Assembly: GCA_963715655.1 (NCBI GenBank)
Contig: OY970262.1
Coordinates: forward strand, 2,232,001 to 2,296,000
Direction of reading: 5' to 3'
Length of the DNA: 64,000 nt
From: JANQPD01 sp963715655
Lineage (GTDB): Bacteria > Bacteroidota > Bacteroidia > Flavobacteriales > Schleiferiaceae
The notes beneath the pieces were generated by a model. It had not been told where the DNA came from. It worked only from the letters and a program-made list of their open reading frames with translations, and made no database searches. A program made the translations under genes and the position numbers. This document shows positions 37,851 to 45,627 of the stretch, one piece after another; the first letter of the stretch is position 1; the number at the start of each line of letters is the position of its first letter.

Positions 37851-39994
37851 AGCATAAAATTATTTACGTCTAAATGAGCTTCTGTTATTTTTTTTATATC
37901 CAATCCACTCTCTTCATCATAAGCTAAATCTGGAATTATAAAAGGCTTGTTTCCTCTATCTAATTGTCTCATATGTTTCACTTGGTAATAGCGCACAGGT
38001 ATTTCCAAAAGCAATCTTCCTTCGTAGTCAGCAAATTGGTATTTTTCTTCATCATTTTCAGTGATACATGCAACGGTATCAATTTCAAGTAATTCATATA
38101 AAATAGATTTTGAGCGATGTGTTAGCTTGTTAATGTTCATAGTTTCATCAATCTTGAAAATTACATGCGTTTCAATATCCATAAAATTGATTTCAGGAAA
38201 TACAAAATCAATTTTCTCTTGAAGTTCCGTTTCTCTTAAGATTTCACCATCGGGTAATGTTGTAAAAGACCGGTTGAGCACATCCAAATCATATGGTAAA
38301 GCCTGTTTTTTATCCTCTGGTGGCTGAATTATATATACTGGTTTGAGATTACCAATTGTTGTTGAGTCTCGCTTTCTATTTACCCTCCCAAAGCGTTGCA
38401 CTAAGGCATCTATTGGCGCACAATCGGTTATCATCAAATCAAAACTAATATCCAAACTTACCTCTACTATTTGAGTACTTACCACAATGCAAGCTTTTTC
38501 ACTGGTATTAAATTGTTTTATTGAGTTCCTTTTTTCATCTAAGCCAACTAAAAGCTTTTCTTTTTCATTTCTGTCTCCTCTTTTAAATTTACTGTGCAGA
38601 AGCAGTATATCCACGTTTGGATATGTGTTTTTTAACACTTCATAAACCTCTTGAGCACGCGCAACTCTATTACATATAACTAAAACTTTCTCTTTGTCAT
38701 TAACTCCTTTATTTACTATTGGTAAAGACTGTTCAAAACTTTTAAGTTTATGCGTAACATGCCTATTAAACATCTCCATTTCTGGTTGAGTAAGGTTTAT
38801 CTGCAATACATCTTCATCTAGCAACTCCACAATTTGCTGATAAAGAACAGTGGGCATTGTAGCCGTGCCTATATGTATGCGGCATCCTATAACTTTAAGC
38901 ATTCGTATAAGCTTAAGTACTATTGCTTGTGAAACGCCAGAATAGGTGTGAATTTCATCAAGAATAATATCGCAAGCTTTTAAGTCTAAAATAAGTGCTT
39001 CATAACCTTTTAAACCAAAAGCAATAGCAGCCAATTGATGTGGAGTAAGCACCTTGATACTTGAGCCAAACAACGATTGCAACACACTTTTCTCTTCTTC
39101 TCCCTTTCGTTTTACAACACTTGATGAAGCATGAAGTAATCGAATGTCTAAATTCGGATTGGTGGATTCTAAATCTGCGCTCAATCGCTTAAACATAGCA
39201 TTAATAGAAGCTTGAAATGGTAGTGTGTAGAAAACCCTCCCTTTAGTTCGCTTGAATAAAAAGTCAGTTTTACCAGCACCTGTACTTGCCACAACTATGG
39301 TGTGCCTTTTAGAAGAAGTTGTTTCCTTTAAAGAAAGCGGGTAAAGCTTATTAGTTCTATTAAAAAATTTTAAAACTGGTGTTTTAAAAGCATTTTTAAG
39401 ATGTTTGTCTGTGTCATTTACAACGGCTGAGGCAAAATGGTCAGCTCCCATCAAAAGCCCTCGCCACACTGAATAGGTTTGCTCTCTAGCAACTTCCTCA
39501 CAGTATTCAACCGCCATTTCTAAATTTTCTAAAGCCTTTTTTTTATTAAAGGATTTACATTCAATGCCCAAGCCATTAAGCAAATCAAACGCTTGTGGAC
39601 TCCACTCCTCCCAAGTGCCTGCGTGAAAATCTTCATAATTGTAACCGTTATCCAAATCCAACAATCCTTTATCGCTTACATCGTTTTTCACTGATTTGTG
39701 ATGTGCAGCAACCATTTCAATTAAGGCTGGATGATCTTCTCCCGGAAAACAGGATAGGAACATAAGAGAAGTAACTTCATGCCTAAGTGGTTTTGTACTA
39801 TTATCTTCTCTTTTTAATCTTTTTTGCCAACGCGGATGAGCTTTACCAATATCATGAAGAATAGCACCCTTATAAGCCAATTTTTCATCCATGCCCAAAT
39901 GTTGAGCAAACGTTGTTGCGGCAGCTGCTACGTGTAACAAATGATCCTTTAACAAAGTCCAATCTGGAGCTGATTTTGCAAATAACTTTTCCAT
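37847..39994 (-). CDS. cas3: Cas3, HD nuclease-helicase
   Basis: 715 residues from the ATG at 39994, which overlaps the cas5 stop (TGATG); the frame is open 13 codons upstream. HD nuclease at the N-terminus: His47-Asp48 in AILHDIGKAHPRWQ and VAAHHKSVKND. Helicase: VVASTGAGKTDF (Walker A), IILDEIHTYSG (DExH), GTATMPT, VSTQIVEVSLDI, and ALVQRFGRVNR. It is recruited by Cascade and degrades the target strand. All motifs look intact. Confidence 0.97.
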   Translation of the reverse strand: MEKLFAKSAPDWTLLKDHLLHVAAAATTFAQHLGMDEKLAYKGAILHDIGKAHPRWQKRLKREDNSTKPLRHEVTSLMFLSCFPGEDHPALIEMVAAHHKSVKNDVSDKGLLDLDNGYNYEDFHAGTWEEWSPQAFDLLNGLGIECKSFNKKKALENLEMAVEYCEEVAREQTYSVWRGLLMGADHFASAVVNDTDKHLKNAFKTPVLKFFNRTNKLYPLSLKETTSSKRHTIVVASTGAGKTDFLFKRTKGRVFYTLPFQASINAMFKRLSADLESTNPNLDIRLLHASSSVVKRKGEEEKSVLQSLFGSSIKVLTPHQLAAIAFGLKGYEALILDLKACDIILDEIHTYSGVSQAIVLKLIRMLKVIGCRIHIGTATMPTVLYQQIVELLDEDVLQINLTQPEMEMFNRHVTHKLKSFEQSLPIVNKGVNDKEKVLVICNRVARAQEVYEVLKNTYPNVDILLLHSKFKRGDRNEKEKLLVGLDEKRNSIKQFNTSEKACIVVSTQIVEVSLDISFDLMITDCAPIDALVQRFGRVNRKRDSTTIGNLKPVYIIQPPEDKKQALPYDLDVLNRSFTTLPDGEILRETELQEKIDFVFPEINFMDIETHVIFKIDETMNINKLTHRSKSILYELLEIDTVACITENDEEKYQFADYEGRLLLEIPVRYYQVKHMRQLDRGNKPFIIPDLAYDEESGLDIKKITEAHLDVNNFML

Positions 39995-40578
39995 CAGTAA
40001 GAAATTATTGGATTTCCAACGACCTTGATCCAACCATACATTGGTTCTTTAGAAACCCTATGATACCCCGCTAGAAATGATTGCTCATTTTTTTCAAAAA
40101 TCAATTCGTACCCAGGAAAAAGTTCTTCTTCTTGGCTAAATTCTAGCGATGTAGTCTCTACAAATTCTTCTGGAAACATTAAATCCTCATTCCTTGCAAG
40201 GCAAACGTGTTGAGTCATTGCAGCTTCTGCGTCTACTTTATTTTCAAATGCCAGCAACAAAACAGGTTGAAGAAGTAAGCCACGTGTAAGAACAGCTGTT
40301 GGTCTTTCAAATCTAAAATGCTTTCCTTTTCTCTTTGAATTCCACCCTCTGGTTTGAATCACCTCTTGCTGATTGGTAATTTGAGAATAACTCAATCGAT
40401 GTCCCCTAATTTTTTTAATTCCAGTTTCACTTAACAACTCAGGAAACAACTTTTTCTCAATACCTTCTACTATTGAAGGAGTTAAAAACTGTTGACTAAA
40501 AGTTTCACTATCGCGCACAGCTGTCCAAGGTTTTATAAAACCAAATGGTCCAGCATATTTTACTACGTAATACTTCAT
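39994..40578 (-). CDS. cas5: Cas5, Cascade subunit holding the crRNA 5' handle
   Basis: 194 residues. The N-terminal RAMP fold shows YYVVKYAGPFGFIKPWTAVRD, with the aromatic-Pro-Trp pattern seen in type I-B Cas5. A central basic region (TRGWNSKRKGKHFRFERP) probably contacts RNA. Cas5 caps Cascade and binds the 8-nt 5' handle. It starts 7 bp after cas6 and overlaps cas3, so the operon is tightly packed. Confidence 0.9.
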   Translation of the reverse strand: MKYYVVKYAGPFGFIKPWTAVRDSETFSQQFLTPSIVEGIEKKLFPELLSETGIKKIRGHRLSYSQITNQQEVIQTRGWNSKRKGKHFRFERPTAVLTRGLLLQPVLLLAFENKVDAEAAMTQHVCLARNEDLMFPEEFVETTSLEFSQEEELFPGYELIFEKNEQSFLAGYHRVSKEPMYGWIKVVGNPIISY

Positions 40579-40585
40579 CTTATAT

Positions 40586-41245
40586 TTATTTCAATGCTCC
40601 AAAACCAATTCCTGTACTATTGCCTATCCCTACATTCCAAGCAAAAGCAATCGCTTCAGGGTCGCCTTTTATAATTATTGGACATATACTCCCCTTTATA
40701 TGCACACCGTTGTAGTTTATCATTTTCAATTGAGCTTTTGGGTAAGTTCTATCAAATCCAACACTTGCTTTTAAATGCTCCTTACCCGCTTGCTTTAATT
40801 TGTGCGCCAAAGTTTCAGATAATAAAGCTCCAGCTTCGTCATCCGTATGATAGTAATATTTCTCTACTTTATCTTCTAGCGTTCGCTTTATCAATACAGG
40901 ACTTTGCAGTACAAAGCGAGCTTCGCTTTGAAAAATTGGTTCATGCTGCACCAAAATTTCATTTACTTCCATACCGTAGGCTATTGTAGGTTCAGCCTGT
41001 ATGCTGTTAATCAATTTCAACAACACATCAGAGTCAGGTGAACTGATTGACCAATGCGCACCCGCCTTAAAATCTAAAGCCCCTTTGGTAGCTTTTCCCC
41101 CACTCAGCCAGCCAAGCGAATACAAACTAAGTGTATCATGTAAATCATTTTTGCCCATCCATTTATGAAAAGTCCCTACCAACTTGCGTTGATAATTAAA
41201 GGGCACGGGTTTCATATTTGGTGTTGTTCTTAAGTTTAATCTCAT
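40586..41245 (-). CDS. cas6: Cas6, pre-crRNA endoribonuclease
   Basis: 219 residues from the ATG at 41245 (MRLNLRTTPNMKPVPFNYQR), the family-like N-terminus. A TTG at 41272 would add nine residues, but it lies inside a degenerate CRISPR repeat and is unlikely. The C-terminal glycine-rich loop NVGIGNSTGIGFGALK is the Cas6 hallmark. Cas6 cuts each repeat to leave an 8-nt 5' handle, here AUUGAAAU. It is the first gene of the cas operon. Its 5' leader holds the guide-like element 41249-41335, which Cas6 itself could cleave. Confidence 0.93.
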   Translation of the reverse strand: MRLNLRTTPNMKPVPFNYQRKLVGTFHKWMGKNDLHDTLSLYSLGWLSGGKATKGALDFKAGAHWSISSPDSDVLLKLINSIQAEPTIAYGMEVNEILVQHEPIFQSEARFVLQSPVLIKRTLEDKVEKYYYHTDDEAGALLSETLAHKLKQAGKEHLKASVGFDRTYPKAQLKMINYNGVHIKGSICPIIIKGDPEAIAFAWNVGIGNSTGIGFGALK

Positions 41246-41248
41246 TGT

Positions 41249-41335
41249 ATTTCTTATTCCAAAATGGTTCAATTAACATACTGTTGAATCAATCAGAGTT
41301 ATATTATTTCAATTCCCTTCAGGTTCAATTTATTA
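41249..41335 (-). ncRNA. crRNA-like guide (CreR/CreA-type): two degenerate repeats and a pseudo-spacer
   Basis: Seen on the minus strand: pseudo-repeat 1 (41335-41306) agrees with the array repeat at 20 of 30 bases, including the complete cleavage/handle end GGAATTGAAAT. A 26-nt pseudo-spacer follows (41305-41280). Pseudo-repeat 2 (41279-41249) agrees at 23 of 30 bases with one inserted base, sharing AATTGA, CCAT, TGGAAT and GAAAT. It ends 3 nt before the cas6 ATG. The pseudo-spacer begins AATATAACTCT, identical to 41444-41454 in the cas promoter. Known: CreR and CreA RNAs of type I-B systems have degenerate repeats and seed-only matches to a nearby promoter, so Cascade represses without cutting. 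Inference: this is such a guide. Alternative: an old two-repeat array remnant, which would not explain the match. Confidence 0.72.
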
Positions 41336-41336
41336 A

Positions 41337-41408
41337 AAAAAAGGGATGAGAATCGAACTCACCTCAATCGATTTCGTTACCAACTAGTCATCCAGTATCT
41401 GCCCTTTA
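41337..41408 (-). other. Short transcribed segment with tRNA-like parts and a mini-ORF
   Basis: Read leftward from the predicted start near 41408. It begins AAAGGG (41407-41402). The mini-ORF ATG ACT AGT TGG TAA follows at 41391-41377. Then a D-loop-like AGTTGGTA (inside it), a T-arm-like stem-loop GTGAG-TTCGATT-CTCAT, CCC, and eight T. The tRNA likeness is partial: D stem and anticodon arm do not fold, so it is not a working tRNA. The hairpin plus T run could end transcription before the guide. This is the place where a CreT-type toxin RNA would lie. It could equally be a tRNA remnant from an old integration. Confidence 0.35.
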
Positions 41409-41413
41409 TTTGG

Positions 41414-41421
41414 CAAATGTA
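41414..41421 (-). promoter_or_regulatory. cas operon promoter, -7 box TACATTTG
   Basis: TACATTTG (41421-41414) is a perfect TAnnTTTG box, and I find no other between 41246 and 41834 on this strand. Start of transcription would be near 41408, ~160 nt before the cas6 ATG. The -33 position (about 41440-41447) reads TTA rather than TTG, so the promoter may be weak; it overlaps the guide's target. Confidence 0.65.
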
Positions 41422-41440
41422 TTGGAAAAAAAATAAAATC

Positions 41441-41454
41441 CCTAATATAACTCT
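41441..41454 (+). promoter_or_regulatory. Target site of the crRNA-like guide: CCT PAM plus 11-nt seed match
   Basis: On the + strand CCT (41441-41443) is followed by AATATAACTCT (41444-41454), identical to pseudo-spacer positions 1-11; base 12 differs (A here, G in the guide). A PAM on the 5' side of the protospacer is the type I rule, and CCN-like PAMs are known in type I-B. The site lies 20-33 bp upstream of the -7 box, over the -33 region. Confidence 0.65.
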
Positions 41455-41834
41455 AAATTTATAGGATTTTTGAATTCCCTTCCTTATAAAGTCGCATATT
41501 TTAAAAGGCCAATTTTTAATTCTTCTAAACCAAACAGCCTACTCTAATCATCTAATCATAAAAAGAACAAACGTGTTTCGTTTCGCTAATATCAAAAAAA
41601 TTACAACACAAATTACTGTATAACTGATAAAATCAAACCTCATCGCTGAAATAACTTATAGCTTGATATAGGTGTAAGGGGCTGTACGAATCTCAAGCTT
41701 TGGGGTGATTAAAACGATAAACAAAAAAGATGCTCAAACCTCCTAAAAAAGTATAAAACCAAAAAAGCCCCGATAGAAATCGAGGCTTTAAATTGTAATA
41801 CAAAAAATGTGTGATAAAACAAACAACACTCCTC
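41455..41834. other. Intergenic stretch upstream of the cas promoter
   Basis: 380 bp, very AT-rich, no gene seen. AATTCCCTTC at 41475-41484 is shared with pseudo-repeat 1 and may be another repeat remnant. The hairpin at 41764-41789 ends the next gene. Confidence 0.45.
41764..41789 (-). terminator. Terminator of the leftward gene cluster 41835-43704
   Basis: AAAGCC-C-CGAT pairs with ATCG-A-GGCTTT around a four-base loop, with A-rich DNA on the left that reads as a T run on the minus strand. It lies 45 bp past the stop at 41835. Confidence 0.75.
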
Positions 41835-42344
41835 CTACTCCGTATAAAGCTGCTTGGTAGGCATTTCCAATTCGGTAGGAATATCTGGAAACAAGGTGAG
41901 TAACACCGCTAAATCTATTTGTGCCAAACTTACAAACGTGTAGCTTTTGCCTTTGTCTTCACTTATGCCCAATAATCCGGCTTCGCTGTACACTTTGCCA
42001 AAAGGGCCTTTCATAGTTACCCGTATAGGAATACACCAAAACACATAACCATTGGTATCCATGAGTGTAAGTGCTTCGGCTAATTCGGCTTTTTGCATCG
42101 TAAAGCCTTTTTGTTTAGTTGCCTGTGCATCGCGCTCAGCAGCGGCTAACATCTGCCGTTTACCGCCAAATTGCTGTAAAACTTTCGGGTGTGTAAAGGT
42201 CAAAATCTTTTCAAAATTTTCCTTTTCTACGGCATTAGCATATTCCTCGGCTGCTTTTTCAAAAACCTCGGTATCTATTTGTGCAAATACACTTCCGCTG
42301 AAAAGCGAAAGAACCAGTACTAAACTGCGTAACCTTATTTCCAT
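41835..42344 (-). CDS. Secreted hypothetical protein
   Basis: 169 residues. Signal peptide MEIRLRSLVLVLSLFSGSVFA with cleavage after AFA-like residues. The mature part starts with a helix (TEVFEKAAEEYANAVEKENFEKILTFTHPKVL) and later has beta-rich YVFWCIPIRVTMKGPFGKVYSEAGLLGISEDKGKSYTFV. The layout resembles NTF2-like or DUF4440-type small domains, but I cannot place it firmly. Periplasmic. It overlaps the OsmC gene by 10 bp, and with the hydrolase gene forms a three-gene unit. Confidence 0.7.
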   Translation of the reverse strand: MEIRLRSLVLVLSLFSGSVFAQIDTEVFEKAAEEYANAVEKENFEKILTFTHPKVLQQFGGKRQMLAAAERDAQATKQKGFTMQKAELAEALTLMDTNGYVFWCIPIRVTMKGPFGKVYSEAGLLGISEDKGKSYTFVSLAQIDLAVLLTLFPDIPTELEMPTKQLYTE

Positions 42345-42739
42345 GAAATGCTAATGTTTTGTTTTAAATCTGGATGCAAACTCTTTGCCACCGGACAAGC
42401 ATTGGCTACTTTTTCCAACGTCTCTTTTTCCGCTGCACTAAAATCTCCGCTAAGGCTAAGTTGCACGTGTATTTCTGAAATTCTTCGTGGTGCATTTTCC
42501 ATTACTTTTTGCACGGCAGCCGTAGAGTTCTCCAAATCTTTACCCCAACTGTTGGCTTTTATACCCATTACCGTAAGCATGCAATTTGCCAATGCCGTGG
42601 CTACTAAATCGGTGGGTGAAAACGCTTCGCCCTTTCCATTATTGTCAGTGGGCGCATCCGTTATAAAGCGTTGTCCACTTTTTACGTGCGTGGTTTCTAC
42701 ACTAAGTTTTTCTAGGTATTTAACTTCTGCGGTGTTCAT
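42335..42739 (-). CDS. OsmC/Ohr-family protein
   Basis: 134 residues from the ATG at 42739 (MNTAEVKYLEKLSVETTH); 16 codons upstream lie in the hydrolase gene. Both redox Cys are present: NCMLTVMGIKA near residue 53 and NACPVAKSLHPDLK near residue 115. SPTDLVATALANCML is the family signature. Such proteins reduce organic hydroperoxides or other thiol-reactive compounds in the cytoplasm. The start overlaps the hydrolase stop by 4 nt. Confidence 0.9.
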   Translation of the reverse strand: MNTAEVKYLEKLSVETTHVKSGQRFITDAPTDNNGKGEAFSPTDLVATALANCMLTVMGIKANSWGKDLENSTAAVQKVMENAPRRISEIHVQLSLSGDFSAAEKETLEKVANACPVAKSLHPDLKQNISISWK

Positions 42740-43704
42740 ATAACTCCTTGTTTTTGTAAAAAATTGATCGCCTGTTGCTCGCTCCAATATACTTCACCCT
42801 TAGCGCTAAAGCCTACATGTCCGCCATATTTAGGCAGCTGCAAATGTACCATCTTACTTTGTTTGGCCACCTTAGCGGGAAAACATCCTTCACTTAAAAA
42901 AGGATCATCTAAAGCCTGTATAATAAGGGTTGGAATTTCAATATCTTTTAATTTAGCAAAGCACGAAGCTTGCACATGATAGTCGTGCCCATCTTTAAAA
43001 CCATGCAAAGGTGCTGTGTAAAAATCATCTAATTCACGCAAGGTTTTTATAGTTTCCAAAGGCTTCAAACGTGTTTCTGGAATAGTTTTTTGCTTAATAG
43101 CAATTTTACGTTTTATACTTTTTAAAAAGCGGTCGTGATATATTTTATTGCGTGCTTCATGAATTACCTCTACCCCTTCCACCAAATTTAACGGTGCTGA
43201 AAAACATACTGCGGCTTTTATTTTCGCTTTAAGCAGATGCTTTTCACTTTTGGTAAAATGTGCTAGTAAATGCAAAATTAAGTTCGCGCCAAGCGAAAAA
43301 CCCACTAAGGTAATCTCTTGATATTGTGCAGCATACTTGTGTAACACTTCCTCTATATCTTCAAAAGCCGCGTGGTGATACATTCTTGGTAGTCGGTTCA
43401 TTTCGCCACTACAACTCCGGTGGTTTATGGCCAATACATCTAAACCTAAGGGCAATAATGCTTTGGCCATTCCTAAAACATATTGTGAATGGCTGCTTCC
43501 TTCCAAACCGTGGCAAAGCAGCACCGCCTTCTTATTGCCTTGTCGGGAGATGTCCACATCCACAAAATCACCATCCGGTAATTCCATTCTTTCACGCGTT
43601 TTATAAACAAAAGGTACTTTCCTAAATAGCGCAGGTACAATGGTGTGCACGTGCGGATGGCGCATAAAAATGTTTGGTTTGTAAAGGGATTCTTCTAAAG
43701 GCAA
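42736..43704 (-). CDS. Alpha/beta hydrolase, YheT-like
   Basis: 322 residues. Oxyanion-hole motif LLCHGLEGSSHSQYV near residue 62, the unusual AINHRSCSGEMNR, nucleophile elbow VGFSLGANLILHLL near residue 135, catalytic Asp in QALDDPFL and His in GGHVGFSAKG. These are typical of the YheT/ABHD1-3 group (Ser-Asp-His triad). Cytoplasmic esterase of unknown substrate. First gene of the unit with osmC-like and the secreted protein. Upstream lies a repeat cluster. Confidence 0.88.
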   Translation of the reverse strand: MPLEESLYKPNIFMRHPHVHTIVPALFRKVPFVYKTRERMELPDGDFVDVDISRQGNKKAVLLCHGLEGSSHSQYVLGMAKALLPLGLDVLAINHRSCSGEMNRLPRMYHHAAFEDIEEVLHKYAAQYQEITLVGFSLGANLILHLLAHFTKSEKHLLKAKIKAAVCFSAPLNLVEGVEVIHEARNKIYHDRFLKSIKRKIAIKQKTIPETRLKPLETIKTLRELDDFYTAPLHGFKDGHDYHVQASCFAKLKDIEIPTLIIQALDDPFLSEGCFPAKVAKQSKMVHLQLPKYGGHVGFSAKGEVYWSEQQAINFLQKQGVI

Positions 43705-43767
43705 GTTGCACTTTTTATGTTGAAAGCTGCAAAGATGCGATTTTGTTGGAGGGTTGGCAAGAGCGGC

Positions 43768-44215
43768 ACGGTGCGTTGATTGCTTTACCGCAGAGTTGCA
43801 GAGGGCGCAGAGTAACGCAGAGGTTTATTGAAGAAGATGAAGATGAATGAAAGTTGGCAACACGGTGCGTTGATTGCTTCAACGCAGAGTTGCAGAGAGC
43901 GCTGAGTAACGCAGAGTTTATTGAAGAAGATGAATGAAAGTTGGCAACACGGTGCGTTGATTGCTTTACCGCAGAGTTACAGAGAGCGCTGAGTAACGCA
44001 GAGGTTTATTGAAGAAGATGAATGAAAGTTGGAAAAATATAAATGGAGTAGAAAGTAACAGCGGCACGGTGCGTTGATTGCTTTACCGCAGAGTTGCAGA
44101 GGGCGCTGAGTAACGCAGAGGTTTATTGAAGAAGATGAATGAAAGTTGGCAACATGGTGTGTTGATTGCTTCAACGCAGAGTTGCAGAGAGCGCAGAGTA
44201 ACGCAGAGGAAATAC
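43768..44215. repeat. Tandem ~87-bp intergenic repeat, five copies
   Basis: Units start near 43768, 43859, 43945, 44061 and 44151 with CACGGTGCGTTGATTGCTT, continue with AACGCAGAG-type segments, and end TTGAAGAAGATGAATGAAAG. One unit carries a ~30-bp insertion. Open frames across it are by-products of the repeats. The C/G-rich AACGCAGAG motif resembles repeats common between genes in Bacteroidota. Confidence 0.8.
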
Positions 44216-44282
44216 AGCGTAATCCATAAAAACCACATTTTGTTGCCGCTAAAAATCCGTGTTATCAGTGTAATCTGTGGCA

Positions 44283-44420
44283 ACCCTCTTTTGCCGCTTC
44301 TTTGCGGCTTTGCGGCTTTGCGGCTTTGCGAGAAATGCAGCTAAAATCTGAGCAATCAGCTGAATCTGTGGTAACCTTCTTTTGCCGCTTCTTTGCGGCT
44401 TTGCGTCTTTGCGAGAAATG
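44283..44420. repeat. Two copies of a TTTGCGGCTTTGCG repeat
   Basis: TTGCCGCTTCTTTGCGGCTT followed by TTGCGAGAAATG occurs near 44292 and 44380, spaced by text also repeated in part (CTGTGG.AACC.TCTTTTGCC). It is related to the arrays near 19 and 52 kb, which share TTTGCGGCTTTGCGTCTTAGCGAG. Confidence 0.6.
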
Positions 44421-44523
44421 CCGCTCCCCCCTTTTTCATTGCCGCTTAGTTAACCACCCTTGTTCCATCGTCAAAATAAAATGCTTTCCAAAACCTTACC
44501 TTACGCTTTCCGTTTACAAACCC

Positions 44524-45627
44524 ATGAAAGGAATAAAATTTAGCAAATACACAGGCAAAGGGAAAACACCTTTTGAACGCTTGTTTGATATATTTAAAGA
44601 ACTCTTATTGCATACTTCTGGTGACGTGGATGAGGCTATTGATTGGTTGCGTGCGTTAGATAATGAGCACCAGCTTACCAATAAAGACTATACGATTGAC
44701 GACTTTTTAGAAGACTTAAAAAAGAAAGGTTACTTACGTGAAGAAGTGGAGAACCCAGATGGTAGCGGAGGCTTGGCTATTACTTCAAAAACGGAACGCA
44801 GCTTAAGGCAAAGTGCTTTAGAGCAAATATTTGGAAAGCTAAAAAAATCACAAACCGGAAATCACCAAACTAAACATACCGGCTTAGGTGACGAGGATAC
44901 GGCTGAACTGCGCAACTATACTTTTGGCGATAGCCTGAGTAGCATTTCCATGAATGAAAGTATTAAAAATGCTTTTGTAAATCAGGGGATTGAAAACTTC
45001 GGTATGACCGAGCAAGATTTAGTGGTAAAGGAGAGTTTTCACAAAGCCCAAATGAGTACGGTGCTGATGATTGACATTAGTCATAGTATGATTTTATATG
45101 GTGAAGATCGCATTACACCTGCCAAAAAAGTGGCCTTGGCTTTGGCCGAATTGATAAAAACACGCTACCCAAAAGACACCTTAGATATTATAGTGTTTGG
45201 CAACGATGCTTGGCAAATAGAATTAGAAGAATTGCCGTATTTAAAAGTTGGACCGTATCACACCAATACAGTGGCGGGGCTTGAATTGGCTATGGACTTG
45301 CTGCGCAGAAAGAAAAACGCCAACAAGCAAATTTTTATGATTACCGATGGTAAGCCCAGTTGCTTAAAAGAACCAGACGGTAGTTATTACCAAAACAGCT
45401 TTGGGTTAGATGATTACATCGTAAATAAGTGTTTAAATAAAGCGGCTGCTTGTCGCAGATTAAACATTCCCATTACCACCTTTATGATTGCGCAAGACCC
45501 TTATCTACAACAATTTATTCAGCGCTTTGCGGATGCTAATAAGGGCAAAGCGTTTTATACGGGTTTAAAAGGTTTAGGCGATTTCATTTTTCATGATTAT
45601 GAGAAGAATAGAAGGACGAAAAGCTAA
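44524..45627 (+). CDS. von Willebrand factor A domain protein
   Basis: 367 residues from the ATG at 44524 (MKGIKFSKYTGKGKTPFERLF); the frame is open further upstream but only through repeats. N-terminal ~150 residues are charged and helical. The VWA domain follows: STVLMIDISHSMILYGEDRITPAKK with the metal-site DxSxS, then FGNDAWQIELEELPYLKVGPYHTNT with the MIDAS Thr, and IFMITDGKPS. No signal peptide, so it is cytoplasmic. Similar proteins often accompany a MoxR-type ATPase, but none is adjacent here. Function unknown. Confidence 0.85.
   Translation: MKGIKFSKYTGKGKTPFERLFDIFKELLLHTSGDVDEAIDWLRALDNEHQLTNKDYTIDDFLEDLKKKGYLREEVENPDGSGGLAITSKTERSLRQSALEQIFGKLKKSQTGNHQTKHTGLGDEDTAELRNYTFGDSLSSISMNESIKNAFVNQGIENFGMTEQDLVVKESFHKAQMSTVLMIDISHSMILYGEDRITPAKKVALALAELIKTRYPKDTLDIIVFGNDAWQIELEELPYLKVGPYHTNTVAGLELAMDLLRRKKNANKQIFMITDGKPSCLKEPDGSYYQNSFGLDDYIVNKCLNKAAACRRLNIPITTFMIAQDPYLQQFIQRFADANKGKAFYTGLKGLGDFIFHDYEKNRRTKS

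Noticed and set aside
41246..41272. TTG start of cas6 at 41272
   Set aside because: It lies in the degenerate repeat, and the ATG at 41245 gives the family-like N-terminus.
41341..41408. Functional tRNA gene
   Set aside because: T-arm and D-loop pieces exist, but D stem, anticodon arm and full acceptor do not fold; about 66 nt is too short.
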